From: Suilimivivens sp009774465
GTDB lineage: Bacteria > Bacillota > Clostridia > Lachnospirales > Lachnospiraceae
Reading direction: 5' to 3'
DNA length: 64,000 nt
NCBI GenBank assembly: GCA_947382645.1
Contig: CANDAE010000004.1
Location: forward strand, 1 to 64,000
The first letter of the stretch is position 1. Each line of letters begins with the position of its first letter. A program made the position numbers and the translations under genes. The notes under the pieces were generated by a model. That model was given only the letters and a program-made list of their open reading frames with translations. It ran no database searches and was not told the DNA's origin. This document shows positions 16,906 to 25,820 of the stretch, piece by piece.

Positions 16906-17343
16906 ATGAAAAAGAGCAAAATGATGCTTATGATGGTTTTGGGATTAAATATACTTCTTCTTGCCGGTTGTGGGAAAAAGCTGGGGGAAGAGTTTACGGA
17001 GGAAGTCAATACCTTAACCGGTGTATCGCTTACTGTGGATGAAGATAAATCGTCTGAAACAGGGGTTGCTTATACGATTGATAACCAGTCTGATAAAGAT
17101 ATCAGTTTCGGACAGGATTATAGCCTGCAGATGGAAAAGGATGGAAAGTGGTATCAGGTGGAACCAAAGGAAGCAATCGCTGTAACGCTGGAGCTTTTGT
17201 GGCTTCCGGCAGGAGCTTCACAGACTTATGAGATTCAGTGGGATTCTTCCTATGGAAAGCTTGCTTCCGGCCGCTATAGAATTGTGAAAAGTGTTGCTGA
17301 TAATGAGTCAGGGTATTATCTGGCAGGGGAATTTCAGTTGTAA
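16906..17343 (+). CDS. small lipoprotein with Ig-like domain
   Basis: A 145-residue lipoprotein. The signal MKKSKMMLMMVLGLNILLLAGC carries the LAGC lipobox (Cys at about 22). The mature part (about 45-145) has the beta-rich pattern of bacterial Ig-like domains: YTIDNQSDKDISFGQDYSLQ, EKDGKWYQVEP, WLPAGASQTYEIQW, LASGRYRIVKSV. This set is typical of the extracellular Ig-like domain found in Firmicutes lipoproteins. The ATG at 16906 follows TGGAGG; an ATG at 16894 overlaps that site. Binding partner unknown. Confidence 0.8.
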   Translation: MKKSKMMLMMVLGLNILLLAGCGKKLGEEFTEEVNTLTGVSLTVDEDKSSETGVAYTIDNQSDKDISFGQDYSLQMEKDGKWYQVEPKEAIAVTLELLWLPAGASQTYEIQWDSSYGKLASGRYRIVKSVADNESGYYLAGEFQL

Positions 17344-17366
17344 GAAGCAGTAAATTAAAGGAAAAA

Positions 17367-17426
17367 GATGCAACTTTGATGCAAAAATGATGCTGTTTTG
17401 ATGCAGATAAAGTGTACACTTTAATT
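17367..17426 (+). promoter_or_regulatory. activator-type promoter: four GATGC repeats at exact 11-bp spacing plus a 14-bp palindrome
   Basis: GATGC occurs at 17367, 17378, 17389 and 17400, a perfect 11-bp period on one helix face. The last copy lies in the TTGATG -35 element (17398-17403), with TTAATT (17421-17426) as -10 after 17 bases. The palindrome AAAGTGTACACTTT (17409-17422) fills the spacer. Eleven-bp direct repeats ending at -35 are characteristic of OmpR/PhoB-type activator sites; the palindrome could bind a repressor. Confidence 0.6.
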
Positions 17427-17486
17427 AGCTCCAGGTGGAGTGTGGGAGTTTGGTGTACAGGAAGGATAAGGGCGCATGAAAAGCAG

Positions 17487-18434
17487 TTGGAATTTGGTCA
17501 AAGGGGCATCTTTATTTTTTTATTCATAATTTTGTCAGGCTGCAGTATTCGTGAGCCGGAAAAGCAGCAGTTAATCAAAAATATAAAGGAAGGAAAGACG
17601 CTGCTTTGGCAGATTCAGGATCAGCTTTTGGCGGAAGATAAACAGGAGGATGAAAAGGAGAAAACCTATTGGACGATTAGGGTGGAGGATTATCAGGTTT
17701 CGTTAAAGGACTTGGAACCCGGAACTTCTCTTAAACTTGTATTTTGTAAAGATGGCAGTGAAGCAATTGCACATATCTTTCAGAAAGGCATCGACTATGA
17801 GGATGCTGGAGAGGTGGAGGCAGAAGCCTTTGAAAATCTGCTGGGGCATAATGGATTTTGGCTCAGACGTCGGTTTCAGCATATGGACTGGGTGTTTTTT
17901 AACACAATTCAGGAAGGAACATTAGTCTGCCTGGCCTATAGCTGGGGAACGGAATACCGGCCAAGTGAAAATTATATGGTAGATATTGATAAAGATGGAG
18001 ATTTTGAACTTATATGCAACGTTACTTTTGGCGGTGACGGGGCAGAACGAACTTATATTTATCATTATTCCCAGGGGCAGATTTGGGAAAGTGATGGCAC
18101 GGGATTTTTAGACGAGCCATATGATGACTGGGGAGTGAACAGTCTGGAAACAGAATATCTGGCAAAAGAAGATATGCTGCGAGTCTGGTTTTGGAGAGAA
18201 GAATCAGGAGGCTATGAATCCAAAGATTATAAAATCAGTCTGGAGCAATTGGAAATGCATCCTTATGATGCAGGAAAAGTGTTTAAAATAGATATAAACG
18301 GAAATCATCCTGCCATTTACGACAGGATGAATTTTTGTTTAACATGGTTTTTAATCATTTACATCAGGAGAAAAGAAGGCGACTGCTACAGCGCCGGGGC
18401 CTACATGAGTGCCGATAGTACCGCCTATGGTTGA
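17487..18434 (+). CDS. lipoprotein of unknown function with apparent N-terminal frame disruption
   Basis: The mature part reads from a lipobox (FLFIILSGC) through an acidic beta-rich protein to 18434, about 315 residues if a TTG at 17487 is used. A better start, ATG 17476 behind GGAAGGATAAG, gives MKSSWNLVKGASLFF and then stops, because the run of T at 17515-17521 has 7 bases; with 8 T the frame would continue straight into LFIILSGC. This suggests a one-base indel (phase variation, decay or an assembly error). The frame also runs through a terminator hairpin and 84 bases into convergent degV, so the true C-terminus may be lost too. A VDIDKDGDFELIC stretch resembles a Ca-binding or FG-GAP-like loop. 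Function unknown. Confidence 0.55.
   Translation: MEFGQRGIFIFLFIILSGCSIREPEKQQLIKNIKEGKTLLWQIQDQLLAEDKQEDEKEKTYWTIRVEDYQVSLKDLEPGTSLKLVFCKDGSEAIAHIFQKGIDYEDAGEVEAEAFENLLGHNGFWLRRRFQHMDWVFFNTIQEGTLVCLAYSWGTEYRPSENYMVDIDKDGDFELICNVTFGGDGAERTYIYHYSQGQIWESDGTGFLDEPYDDWGVNSLETEYLAKEDMLRVWFWREESGGYESKDYKISLEQLEMHPYDAGKVFKIDINGNHPAIYDRMNFCLTWFLIIYIRRKEGDCYSAGAYMSADSTAYG
18305..18340 (+). terminator. terminator hairpin inside the end of the lipoprotein frame
   Basis: TCATCCTG (18305-18312) pairs with CAGGATGA (18323-18330), followed by ATTTTTGTTT. It lies between convergent genes, but the lipoprotein frame reads through it. Confidence 0.75.
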
Positions 18435-19205
18435 GATGGGGAGGGTATCAGTATGTCCTTCCCAAATGGATTTACTGTACTCAATATATTGCTTTATTAA
18501 TGTATCGTCCAAGCCGGTATAACCCAGGGAAAAAGGTTTTTCAAAATCAATACCGCCGCACAAGCCAATCTGTTCGATTAAAAGATTATTCCCATGTTTT
18601 GCGCCTCTTGCCTTTCCAAGGACAGCCACTTCGCCATTTACCACTCCTACAACAGGCTTGATGGACAGGACGCTTCCGGTAAATGCGGCAGCCTTTGAAA
18701 TGCGTCCGCCTTTTTTCAAATATTCCAGAGTGTCCAGCAGAGCGATGGTATGTATTCTCTTTTTACTCTTGGTCAATTCCGCTGCAATGGATGCGGCATC
18801 CATTCCTTCATCCTTAAGGCGCAGGGCGTATTCAACCAGTGCATGCTGCCCCACTGCAACATTTTCGCTGTCAATTACATACACCTTTTTCTCAAATTCA
18901 GAAGCGGCAACAAATGCATTTTGATAAGTGCCGGAGAGTTTGCCGGATAAAGTGATAATAACAGGCTCATCCCCATCTGCCAAAACCCTGCGGATGGTTT
19001 CCTCAAAGGTGTAAGGAGAAATCTGGCTGGTGGTAGGAAGCTCTTCGCTTTCAATTAATTTTTCATAAAATTCTTTGTGTGATAAATTGATCCCATCCTG
19101 ATATTCAGTACCATGAAAAGTTATGGTAATAGGAAGAATGATCAAATCCTCACGATTTGAAACTGTAATGTCTGATGCTGAGTCGGTAATAATTTTTATA
19201 GCCAT
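18351..19205 (-). CDS. DegV family protein (fatty-acid-binding, FakB-like)
   Basis: A 284-residue DegV/FakB protein. The N-terminal IKIITDSASDI motif, the SGKLSGTYQNA loop and the C-terminal ISTIGGTIGTHVGPGAVAVAFF segment are diagnostic. FakB proteins bind a fatty acid and present it to the FakA kinase, giving acyl-phosphate for phospholipid synthesis. It is a single gene with its own promoter and GGGAGG ribosome binding site. A full FakA is not in the window; only a FakA-C-like stand-alone domain (6987-7238) is. The lipid bound cannot be predicted. Confidence 0.92.
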   Translation of the reverse strand: MAIKIITDSASDITVSNREDLIILPITITFHGTEYQDGINLSHKEFYEKLIESEELPTTSQISPYTFEETIRRVLADGDEPVIITLSGKLSGTYQNAFVAASEFEKKVYVIDSENVAVGQHALVEYALRLKDEGMDAASIAAELTKSKKRIHTIALLDTLEYLKKGGRISKAAAFTGSVLSIKPVVGVVNGEVAVLGKARGAKHGNNLLIEQIGLCGGIDFEKPFSLGYTGLDDTLIKQYIEYSKSIWEGHTDTLPISTIGGTIGTHVGPGAVAVAFFSPDVND

Positions 19206-19240
19206 ATGTACTTAACCTCCCGTATCGTTTACAGAGGTTG

Positions 19241-19269
19241 AGTTTAGCACATGTCCGGCAGCCTGTCAA
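19241..19269 (-). promoter_or_regulatory. predicted promoter of degV
   Basis: On the minus strand TTGACA (19269-19264) and TAAACT (19246-19241) are separated by 17 bases, 36 bases before the degV start. Confidence 0.7.
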
Positions 19270-19278
19270 TAAAAGAGG

Positions 19279-19296
19279 TTTGATTTCCGCGAGCTA
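19279..19296. repeat. short GC-rich repeat family, remnant D
   Basis: On the minus strand TAGCTCGCGGAAATCAAA follows the TetR coding region; TAG is the stop codon and GCTCGCGG(G/A)AAT(A/C)AA matches the end of the copy at 45391-45493. Only the end of the repeat is present. Confidence 0.4.
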
Positions 19297-19872
19297 TCCC
19301 TTTACTCCGGCTGACACAGCGCCGATCAGAGATGTTTTTACCGTGAGCGTAAGGTAACTTATCATTTCTTCTTTTGTGCGGTCAGTTCGGTTCAGAAACC
19401 AGTCAAGGATCATGCCTGAGATTGCGCTTGTATAAAAATCACATAAAAACTGTTTATAATTTTGGGAAATTGAAGTATTCATTGCTTTTTCAATTCCATC
19501 AATTATGATAGTAATGGAGTCGTGAAATTCCGAGAGGAAAAAACGATTCATTCCTTCCCGCCCCATAGCGTCATAAACGCAGCACAATATATGATCATTT
19601 GCATCAACATAATCAATAACAAAGCGGACAACCTCTTCATAATCGTGGAGAAGATCAAACTGTTTGACTACGATAAGCGCCTCCTGTTCCAACATCCAGT
19701 GCAGCATATCATTGATATCCTCAAAATGATAATAAAAAGTTTTCCGATTCATTCCGCAGTCATTGCAGATTTCACTTATGGTTATTTTTGAAAGGGGTTT
19801 CTTTTTCATGAACTTTTTGAATGAGTTTACCAGTATATGCTTTGTGTTCAGAGAAATATCTTCATGTGTCAT
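19294..19872 (-). CDS. TetR/AcrR-family regulator
   Basis: A 192-residue TetR-type repressor. The N-terminal HTH (LNTKHILVNSFKKFMKKKPLSKITISEICNDCGMNRKTFYYHFEDI) is clear. The C-terminal region (about 80-190) resembles the TetR_C domain of DhaS-like regulators. It starts at ATG 19872, overlapping the stop of the surface-protein gene by four bases (ATGA), so it is the last gene of the MMPL/surface-protein operon. It most likely regulates that operon in response to an envelope-active or lipid-like compound; this is inference from position. Confidence 0.85.
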   Translation of the reverse strand: MTHEDISLNTKHILVNSFKKFMKKKPLSKITISEICNDCGMNRKTFYYHFEDINDMLHWMLEQEALIVVKQFDLLHDYEEVVRFVIDYVDANDHILCCVYDAMGREGMNRFFLSEFHDSITIIIDGIEKAMNTSISQNYKQFLCDFYTSAISGMILDWFLNRTDRTKEEMISYLTLTVKTSLIGAVSAGVKG

Positions 19873-22800
19873 GCCTTTATTCCTTTCTTTTTTTGTCCCT
19901 TTCGCTTTTTGAAATAAATCAGTAAAAGAATGAGAATGATTCCTGACGTACAAACAAAAATGGCAGTTAAAGTACCTGCCCCGGGCTTGGCAGGGGCGTC
20001 TGTGCACCTGAAAGTAAATTCGGGTGTGTCTGAATAAAAAATGAAATAGCTTCCATCGGTTTCAATCTGAGGCTTTTTCCAGCTTTCTTTTTCCAAAACT
20101 TCTATTTGTGGGTGTGACATGCCAGAGGGAATAAGATATCTTATCATATAAGGACCATTCCAGGTACTGGAAATGGAAATCTCCCAGCATTCCGACTTAA
20201 ATGAAGCAGATTCCGGTTTACTGTCAATCTGTGTCAGGGTAAAAGTGTCTTCAGGAGCAAACATTCCCTCTATCAGTACTATAGCCCGCTCGCCAATAAA
20301 CTGTCGGCTTTCCAGCGTAGTGATATATTCAGTATAAATGGCCTCTATCGTCTGGTCAAAGGTAACAGAGGTATGGTCAAAGTCAGGCCAGCTGCCAATA
20401 AAGCCTTCCTTTTCAGGAACCTGTGGCAGAGAATCGGAATGGAAGGTGCCGCCATAGTTTAAAGTAACCACTGCAACAGGCTTTTCATCAGCGGTAAAGG
20501 TAAGATAAATATTGTTAAAAATATCAGGCAAATCTGGTGAAGCCATAAAGTCTTCGTAGGACAGGGGCTGAGCTTTTCCCTCATAACTCACTCCGTCAAT
20601 ACCGGCAAAGCCGCCTTCCACGAAGTAATTACTGCTGATTGCAGCATCAGAAGAAACATTGCCTGCAATAGAGCCCAGATTATAGTTGCCCTGACTGATC
20701 TGTACCATGCTGTAACAGTTGGAAATATTGGTGCCATATCCTGCAATGCCGCCAATTTGATAATCCCCTTTTAAGGAACATTTGGCGCTGCTTGAACGGA
20801 TGGTGGAAGAACTATATCCTGCAATACCGCCGATCATTGCACCGCTTCCGGTAATCTGACCGCTGCTTAAGCATTCCATAATACTTCCCAGGTTCATTTC
20901 ACCTGCAATACCGCCCACATAATCTGTTTTACCAGTGACATCGCCATAATTTTTACATTGCCTTATTACAAGACGTTCCCTGTAGCTGAAATTCAAAGAA
21001 AGATCATAGTCGTCCAGATCAAAATCTCCTTCGGGATCCAGGGTATTTTCACGTGAAAGAGAGCCTGCAATGCCGCCCACATCAAGGTCACCATTTATTT
21101 TGCCGTTATTGATACAATTCATTACTTTTCCCGTGGTATCCGTAAGCTGATCTTCATCGGAGACATCAGCATAAATATCATCAGGATCTGTATGGGTTGG
21201 ATTGGTAAGCAGATTACCAATTACATTTAATTCATTTACAATTGCCTGAAAATCATCCAGCAGGATCTGATCCTGTCCGTCAAGCATGGAATTCAGCTTC
21301 CGCATATCCAGGATAATGGAAGAAAAGCTGTTATTTAATGTCACTTTGGATGAGGAAATACGGGAACTGATAACAGATGCCTGATTTTTAACATTTCCCT
21401 GCAGGTCATTTAATGCCTGAGAAGCATCCTCATATACATTATTCTGCACTTCATTGATATCTTCTTCTATTTGCTCCCGGTCAATGTTTAAGCCATCTTT
21501 GATGGAATTTCCCGATACGGAAGGCCAGTCTTCGGGCCATTGGAAGGAAGGGGAGGGAGAAGATTCAGGAACCGGTGATGATGCAGCCTCCGGCGCTGAA
21601 AGCACTTTTGGGCGGTACCCTGCCGGCGCGGCGTATAAAGGTGCGGGAGTAAACTGTCCTTCCTGAATGCTGGTTTCATTTGTATAATCAGAGGCCACGG
21701 TCGGTTCCGGTGTTGCGCCTGTTTCCGGAGAAGCAGCAGGCCCCGGCGCCGCACTTGCTTCCGGAGAAGCAGTTGCCTCTGGCACTGCGCCTGTTTCCGG
21801 CAGAGCGTTTGTATCTGGCGCAGCAGTTGCTTCCGGTATTGCAGATGCGTCCGGCGTTTTCGTCGGTTCCGCAGATGGAGACGAAGATGGCATCTGCAGT
21901 TGATCTAAAAACTCCAGAGAAACAGGCTTGGGAGAAGGAAGCGCAGTAAGGTCTGTCAAGTTGGAAAAGTCATCAAAGTATCCGCTGGCATTATTCATAA
22001 TGGTATCCACAGCATTCTGCGCATTTTCTACGGAATCAAGCAAAACACTTACCTGTCCGGTAAGAGAAGCAGAAGAGTTGGAAGCATCCTCATTCAGCCT
22101 GGAAAGGAGCTGATGAAGTGCATCAAGCTCAGAATTGAGCTGTGAGAGGATACTTTGAGAAAATTCCAGCTCACTGCTGGGTTCCATTTGTCCTGCAATG
22201 CCGCCCACATCCTTACGTCCGTTTAAAAGCCCATAGTTGATGCAGCCTTCTATGTATCCTTCCTGACGCCCTGCGATTCCGCCTATATTATATCCCACAT
22301 GCTGATAGCCGATAGAGCCATTATTAGTACAGCCTTTTATAATGCCGGAATTGCAGCCTGTAATGCCGCCTACGTCTGTTACGGAGGAAGCATTTTCCGT
22401 AGTGAGAAAATCGCTGATGGCAGCGTCAAGTTTAAGGGAGGAAAGATCAATTCCTTCATCGGAGGCGGTTGTGTTAATGAAAGAGTGGTTGGTACTGTTT
22501 AAAATGCTGCCTTTATTATTGCCTGCAATGCCGCCTGTCAAATGGCTGCCATATACCACCCCGTTAGAAGAGCAGTTGGCAATCACGCCTGTCAGCTCAT
22601 TTACGCCTGCGATGCTGCCGGCTTCGTCTGCACCGGTTACATTTCCGGAAGAACTGCATTCATTTATATATCCATAGTTGCAGCCTGCAAGAAGAGCCAG
22701 ACCTAAGTGGCCTTTCTCTCCTTTGGCAGTGCCGGATACGGATAACTGGTGGATTTCCCCCTGTTCCTGTACATAGCGGAACAGGCCGATATAATTACTT

Positions 22801-23138
22801 CCACTGTTTAAAGACAGTCCTTTGATCACGTGTCCCTGACCAAGGAAAATGCCGCCAAAGGTGGGAATGGGTTCAAAATCCGTATTACTTACATCAATAT
22901 CATTATCCAGAACAAAAATTTTATTTTGAGACCAGGTATCCAGACTGCATTTTTCTGCAAAGGAAATCAGATCTTCCGGGGTGGAGATATGGACAGCCTC
23001 CGAAAGATCATATTCGGAATCTTCTTTAGCATGAACGGTAAAAACAGCCATTGGCGCTGATATAACTAAAGTTAAAGTCAGGAAAAATGCAGTAAATTTT
23101 TGAGCAGCAGATCTAAGAAGTCTGTTCATCAAAGTCAC
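19869..23138 (-). CDS. large GLUG-repeat cell-surface protein with central coiled coils and Pro/Ala/Glu repeat
   Basis: A 1089-residue exported protein. In order: signal peptide (about 1-37, ending VHA); a first block of GLUG-type repeats (GGIAGxNxGxIxxCxNxG, about 90-330); a helical coiled-coil stretch (about 335-400); a low-complexity PEATA/PETGA/PEASA tandem region (about 415-490); a second coiled-coil stretch (about 550-640); a second GLUG block (about 675-860); a beta-rich C-terminal part and a membrane anchor (about 1057-1078) with a lysine-rich tail. It probably projects from the membrane, the two coiled coils possibly packing as a hairpin stalk. It overlaps the MMPL gene by 26 bases and TetR by 4. 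GLUG domains occur in surface adhesins; a function with the MMPL exporter is inferred. Confidence 0.8.
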   Translation of the reverse strand: MTLMNRLLRSAAQKFTAFFLTLTLVISAPMAVFTVHAKEDSEYDLSEAVHISTPEDLISFAEKCSLDTWSQNKIFVLDNDIDVSNTDFEPIPTFGGIFLGQGHVIKGLSLNSGSNYIGLFRYVQEQGEIHQLSVSGTAKGEKGHLGLALLAGCNYGYINECSSSGNVTGADEAGSIAGVNELTGVIANCSSNGVVYGSHLTGGIAGNNKGSILNSTNHSFINTTASDEGIDLSSLKLDAAISDFLTTENASSVTDVGGITGCNSGIIKGCTNNGSIGYQHVGYNIGGIAGRQEGYIEGCINYGLLNGRKDVGGIAGQMEPSSELEFSQSILSQLNSELDALHQLLSRLNEDASNSSASLTGQVSVLLDSVENAQNAVDTIMNNASGYFDDFSNLTDLTALPSPKPVSLEFLDQLQMPSSSPSAEPTKTPDASAIPEATAAPDTNALPETGAVPEATASPEASAAPGPAASPETGATPEPTVASDYTNETSIQEGQFTPAPLYAAPAGYRPKVLSAPEAASSPVPESSPSPSFQWPEDWPSVSGNSIKDGLNIDREQIEEDINEVQNNVYEDASQALNDLQGNVKNQASVISSRISSSKVTLNNSFSSIILDMRKLNSMLDGQDQILLDDFQAIVNELNVIGNLLTNPTHTDPDDIYADVSDEDQLTDTTGKVMNCINNGKINGDLDVGGIAGSLSRENTLDPEGDFDLDDYDLSLNFSYRERLVIRQCKNYGDVTGKTDYVGGIAGEMNLGSIMECLSSGQITGSGAMIGGIAGYSSSTIRSSSAKCSLKGDYQIGGIAGYGTNISNCYSMVQISQGNYNLGSIAGNVSSDAAISSNYFVEGGFAGIDGVSYEGKAQPLSYEDFMASPDLPDIFNNIYLTFTADEKPVAVVTLNYGGTFHSDSLPQVPEKEGFIGSWPDFDHTSVTFDQTIEAIYTEYITTLESRQFIGERAIVLIEGMFAPEDTFTLTQIDSKPESASFKSECWEISISSTWNGPYMIRYLIPSGMSHPQIEVLEKESWKKPQIETDGSYFIFYSDTPEFTFRCTDAPAKPGAGTLTAIFVCTSGIILILLLIYFKKRKGQKKKGIKA

Positions 23139-25587
23139 TTCCTTCCATTAGAGTATCATTTAAATGGTCTTCTATTGAGACAGCTTTGCCGGAGGTAATT
23201 ACCGCATCCATATCACCACGGATAATACCGTAAAAGCTTCCTTCCAGGACGCCGTTTACATGCCCGTAAAGGTGTCCCTGTACCCGGATAAGACCGGAAT
23301 AGGATTTGGAGGATAAATTAATTCTGTTCAGTTCAAAGCTTGTATGCTCGATAATGTTGTCGCCAAATACCAGTATTTGTGGGAGCACTGCCAGTACAAG
23401 GAAAATGGAGATAATCGTGCCTCTGCTTAAGCAGCTTCCAATTGCAGAAATAATTGGATTGGTAGTCATCTGTCCAATTAATGCGCCAGCTCCTGCAAGA
23501 ATGCTGCCCGATGTAAAAATAGTGGGAAAGGCTTCATTCAGGGCTTCTATGATTGCCTGTTTTGGATGCATTTCCTGCTTTAAATCTTTATAATGGCTGG
23601 AAATTACAATGGCATAATCAATATTGGCACCCATCTGAATAGAGTTTACAATCAGATAGCTTAAAAAGTACAGGGGGGAGCTTTGCAGGTAAGGGAAGGA
23701 AAAGTTGATCCAGATACTTCCTTGAATAACCAGAATCAGTAATACCGGCAGTCCTGCCGACTTAAAGGTAAACAGCAGAATGATAATTACAAACAGGGCA
23801 GATAAAATACTGATCAGCAGATTATCCTGTCCAAAGGAGGAAGACAAATCATAGTCGCTGGTGGAATTTCCAATAACGTATACAGATTCATCCTCATAAT
23901 AACGGGCAGCTTCTTTGTGCATGACTTTCAGAAAATCAAAGGTTTCCTGACTTTCTTCCGGAAGGTTTAAATAAATAACAAGGCGGGAATATTCATCTGT
24001 CTGTAATTGAAGTTTTGCTTTTTTTAATTGATCAAAAAGGTCATCCAGCGTATTTTGGATATCTCCTTCCAGAGTGATGTTTCCGGCTTCCATTTGATCC
24101 ATCAGGAATAAAAACATATCAAATAAAGGAACCTGATAGTGATCCAGCCCGCTTAAAATCTGTCCATATTGATCGTCATTGACCGCATAGGCAGAGTAAA
24201 GAAGCTTGGCAAGCTCATATTCGATTCCTGCAAGCTCAGAAAATTCCCTTGGGCTTAGGGCATCTGTTAAGGTATAGCCATCCATAGCTTCTATATTGGC
24301 AAGTCCCATAGCGGATTTGACTTCAGGATAGCTTTCCAGAGTTTTTAAAAGAGCAGCTTCCGAATCATAACTGCCGGAAGGAATGACCATAGCCACCATA
24401 TTGCTGGTGCCAAAGGTATTTTTAATTTTCTGATAGGAAATCTGACTTTCGCTCTGCTTGCTGGTAGTTAAATCCGTATAGCTGTAGCAGTAGGGACATT
24501 TGTTTGCCCAGATACAGACAACTACCAGAACAACAGCAAATATGGGGGGCACGATAAAGCGGGTTGCCACATCCATTTTTCCAATCAATGTAATTTGAGG
24601 CAGGAGTTTGCGATGCTGGGTTTTATCAATCAGATTGCTGAACAGCATAAGCAGCCCGGGCATTAAGGTAAATACGGACAAGAGGCTTAACAGAATTGCC
24701 TTGATTAATACTGTAGCAAGATCAAGTCCAATGCCAAAATGCATAAATGCCAGTGCTGCAAGGCCGGATATGGTAGTTAAGGAAGAAGAGGATATTTCCG
24801 GAATTGCCTTGGCCAGCGCTGCAATACAGGCTTCTCTGGCGGGCATGGTTTCATGCTCGTCACTGAACCGGTGGCAGAGAATAATGGCATAATCAATGGC
24901 AAGGGCCAGCTGCAGCACTACTGTTACAGAGTTTGAAATAAAGGATATGGTGCCGCAGAGAAAATTAGTACCCATATTTAAAAGCGCAGCTACGCCAAAG
25001 GTGGCAATTAAAACAGGAACCTCTGCGTAGGAGCGGGAGGTCAGGGTGAGGACGACGATAATAATGACAGCGGCAATCACAATAATAACCTGCATTTCCG
25101 ATTTTAATGCGGCAGCGCTGTCCTCCCCTACCTCTGTGTTTATGTAAGTATCATATCCGGAAAGAAGCTCCTTAATATGATTCATGGCCTCCACACTGAT
25201 TTCATCGGAAGCGGTACCGTCAAAGGTGATGTCAAACAAAGCAGAGGAATTGATAAAGTGATCGCTGGTATTGTCAAATTCCACACCGGACACACCTTTT
25301 ATCTCAGTGAGTTTATCCTGCAGGGTAAGTCCTTTTTCATAGGAAATGTTAGATACCATTACTTTTGCAGTTCCATAAGTGATAAATTCCTCATTCATAA
25401 TGGTAAGACCACGCCGGGTTTCCGTTTCTGCCGGCAGATAAGTAGTGATGTCATTTTCCACCTTAACCCATCCTGTAGAGAAAAAGCAGAAAATTAACGC
25501 GAAGATGTACAGAAGGAAAAATAAATTACGCTTATCTACAATAAAAGTAGCCAGCTTCTCCATAGGAGATGATTTCCCTTTTTGCAT
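23113..25587 (-). CDS. MMPL/RND-family transporter
   Basis: An 824-residue membrane protein of the MMPL (hydrophobe/lipid exporter) branch of the RND superfamily. It has two repeats, each made of one membrane helix, a large extracytoplasmic domain and a five-helix sterol-sensing-type bundle. Family marks include DITTYLPAETETRRGL after TM1, LALAIDYAIILCHRF in bundle 1 and GANIDYAIVISSHYKDL in bundle 2, with the Asp-Tyr pairs used for proton coupling. The start at 25587 (MQKGKSSPMEKL) follows GAAAGGG; ATG 25605 has no RBS. It is first in an operon with the GLUG surface protein and TetR. Cargo unknown; lipids or peptides are usual for the family. Confidence 0.88.
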   Translation of the reverse strand: MQKGKSSPMEKLATFIVDKRNLFFLLYIFALIFCFFSTGWVKVENDITTYLPAETETRRGLTIMNEEFITYGTAKVMVSNISYEKGLTLQDKLTEIKGVSGVEFDNTSDHFINSSALFDITFDGTASDEISVEAMNHIKELLSGYDTYINTEVGEDSAAALKSEMQVIIVIAAVIIIVVLTLTSRSYAEVPVLIATFGVAALLNMGTNFLCGTISFISNSVTVVLQLALAIDYAIILCHRFSDEHETMPAREACIAALAKAIPEISSSSLTTISGLAALAFMHFGIGLDLATVLIKAILLSLLSVFTLMPGLLMLFSNLIDKTQHRKLLPQITLIGKMDVATRFIVPPIFAVVLVVVCIWANKCPYCYSYTDLTTSKQSESQISYQKIKNTFGTSNMVAMVIPSGSYDSEAALLKTLESYPEVKSAMGLANIEAMDGYTLTDALSPREFSELAGIEYELAKLLYSAYAVNDDQYGQILSGLDHYQVPLFDMFLFLMDQMEAGNITLEGDIQNTLDDLFDQLKKAKLQLQTDEYSRLVIYLNLPEESQETFDFLKVMHKEAARYYEDESVYVIGNSTSDYDLSSSFGQDNLLISILSALFVIIILLFTFKSAGLPVLLILVIQGSIWINFSFPYLQSSPLYFLSYLIVNSIQMGANIDYAIVISSHYKDLKQEMHPKQAIIEALNEAFPTIFTSGSILAGAGALIGQMTTNPIISAIGSCLSRGTIISIFLVLAVLPQILVFGDNIIEHTSFELNRINLSSKSYSGLIRVQGHLYGHVNGVLEGSFYGIIRGDMDAVITSGKAVSIEDHLNDTLMEGSDFDEQTS

Positions 25588-25620
25588 TTCAATCAACCCT
25601 TTCATTTAACTTTGTGAGAT

Positions 25621-25649
25621 ATTATAGAAATGAAGATTAGAAATGACAA
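25621..25649 (-). promoter_or_regulatory. predicted promoter of the MMPL operon
   Basis: On the minus strand TTGTCA (25649-25644) and TATAAT (25626-25621) are spaced by 17 bases, 34 bases upstream of the MMPL start. The rest of the gap to 25820 is AT-rich with a TATAAT at about 25782 that could serve the opposite gene. Confidence 0.65.
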
Positions 25650-25820
25650 TACCCAAATTAGGACATTTGTCCGGTATTTAATCGGTTGCGCCTGGGCAGG
25701 CTGATTCGTATAAATCCTTTACTCTTTATTCATAGATTGTTATAATAAAGATGGGTGAGAGTGTGAAAAGAAAATATCACGTGTATAATATAGTTAGTAA
25801 GAATTTGGAGGCTGTGGTTT

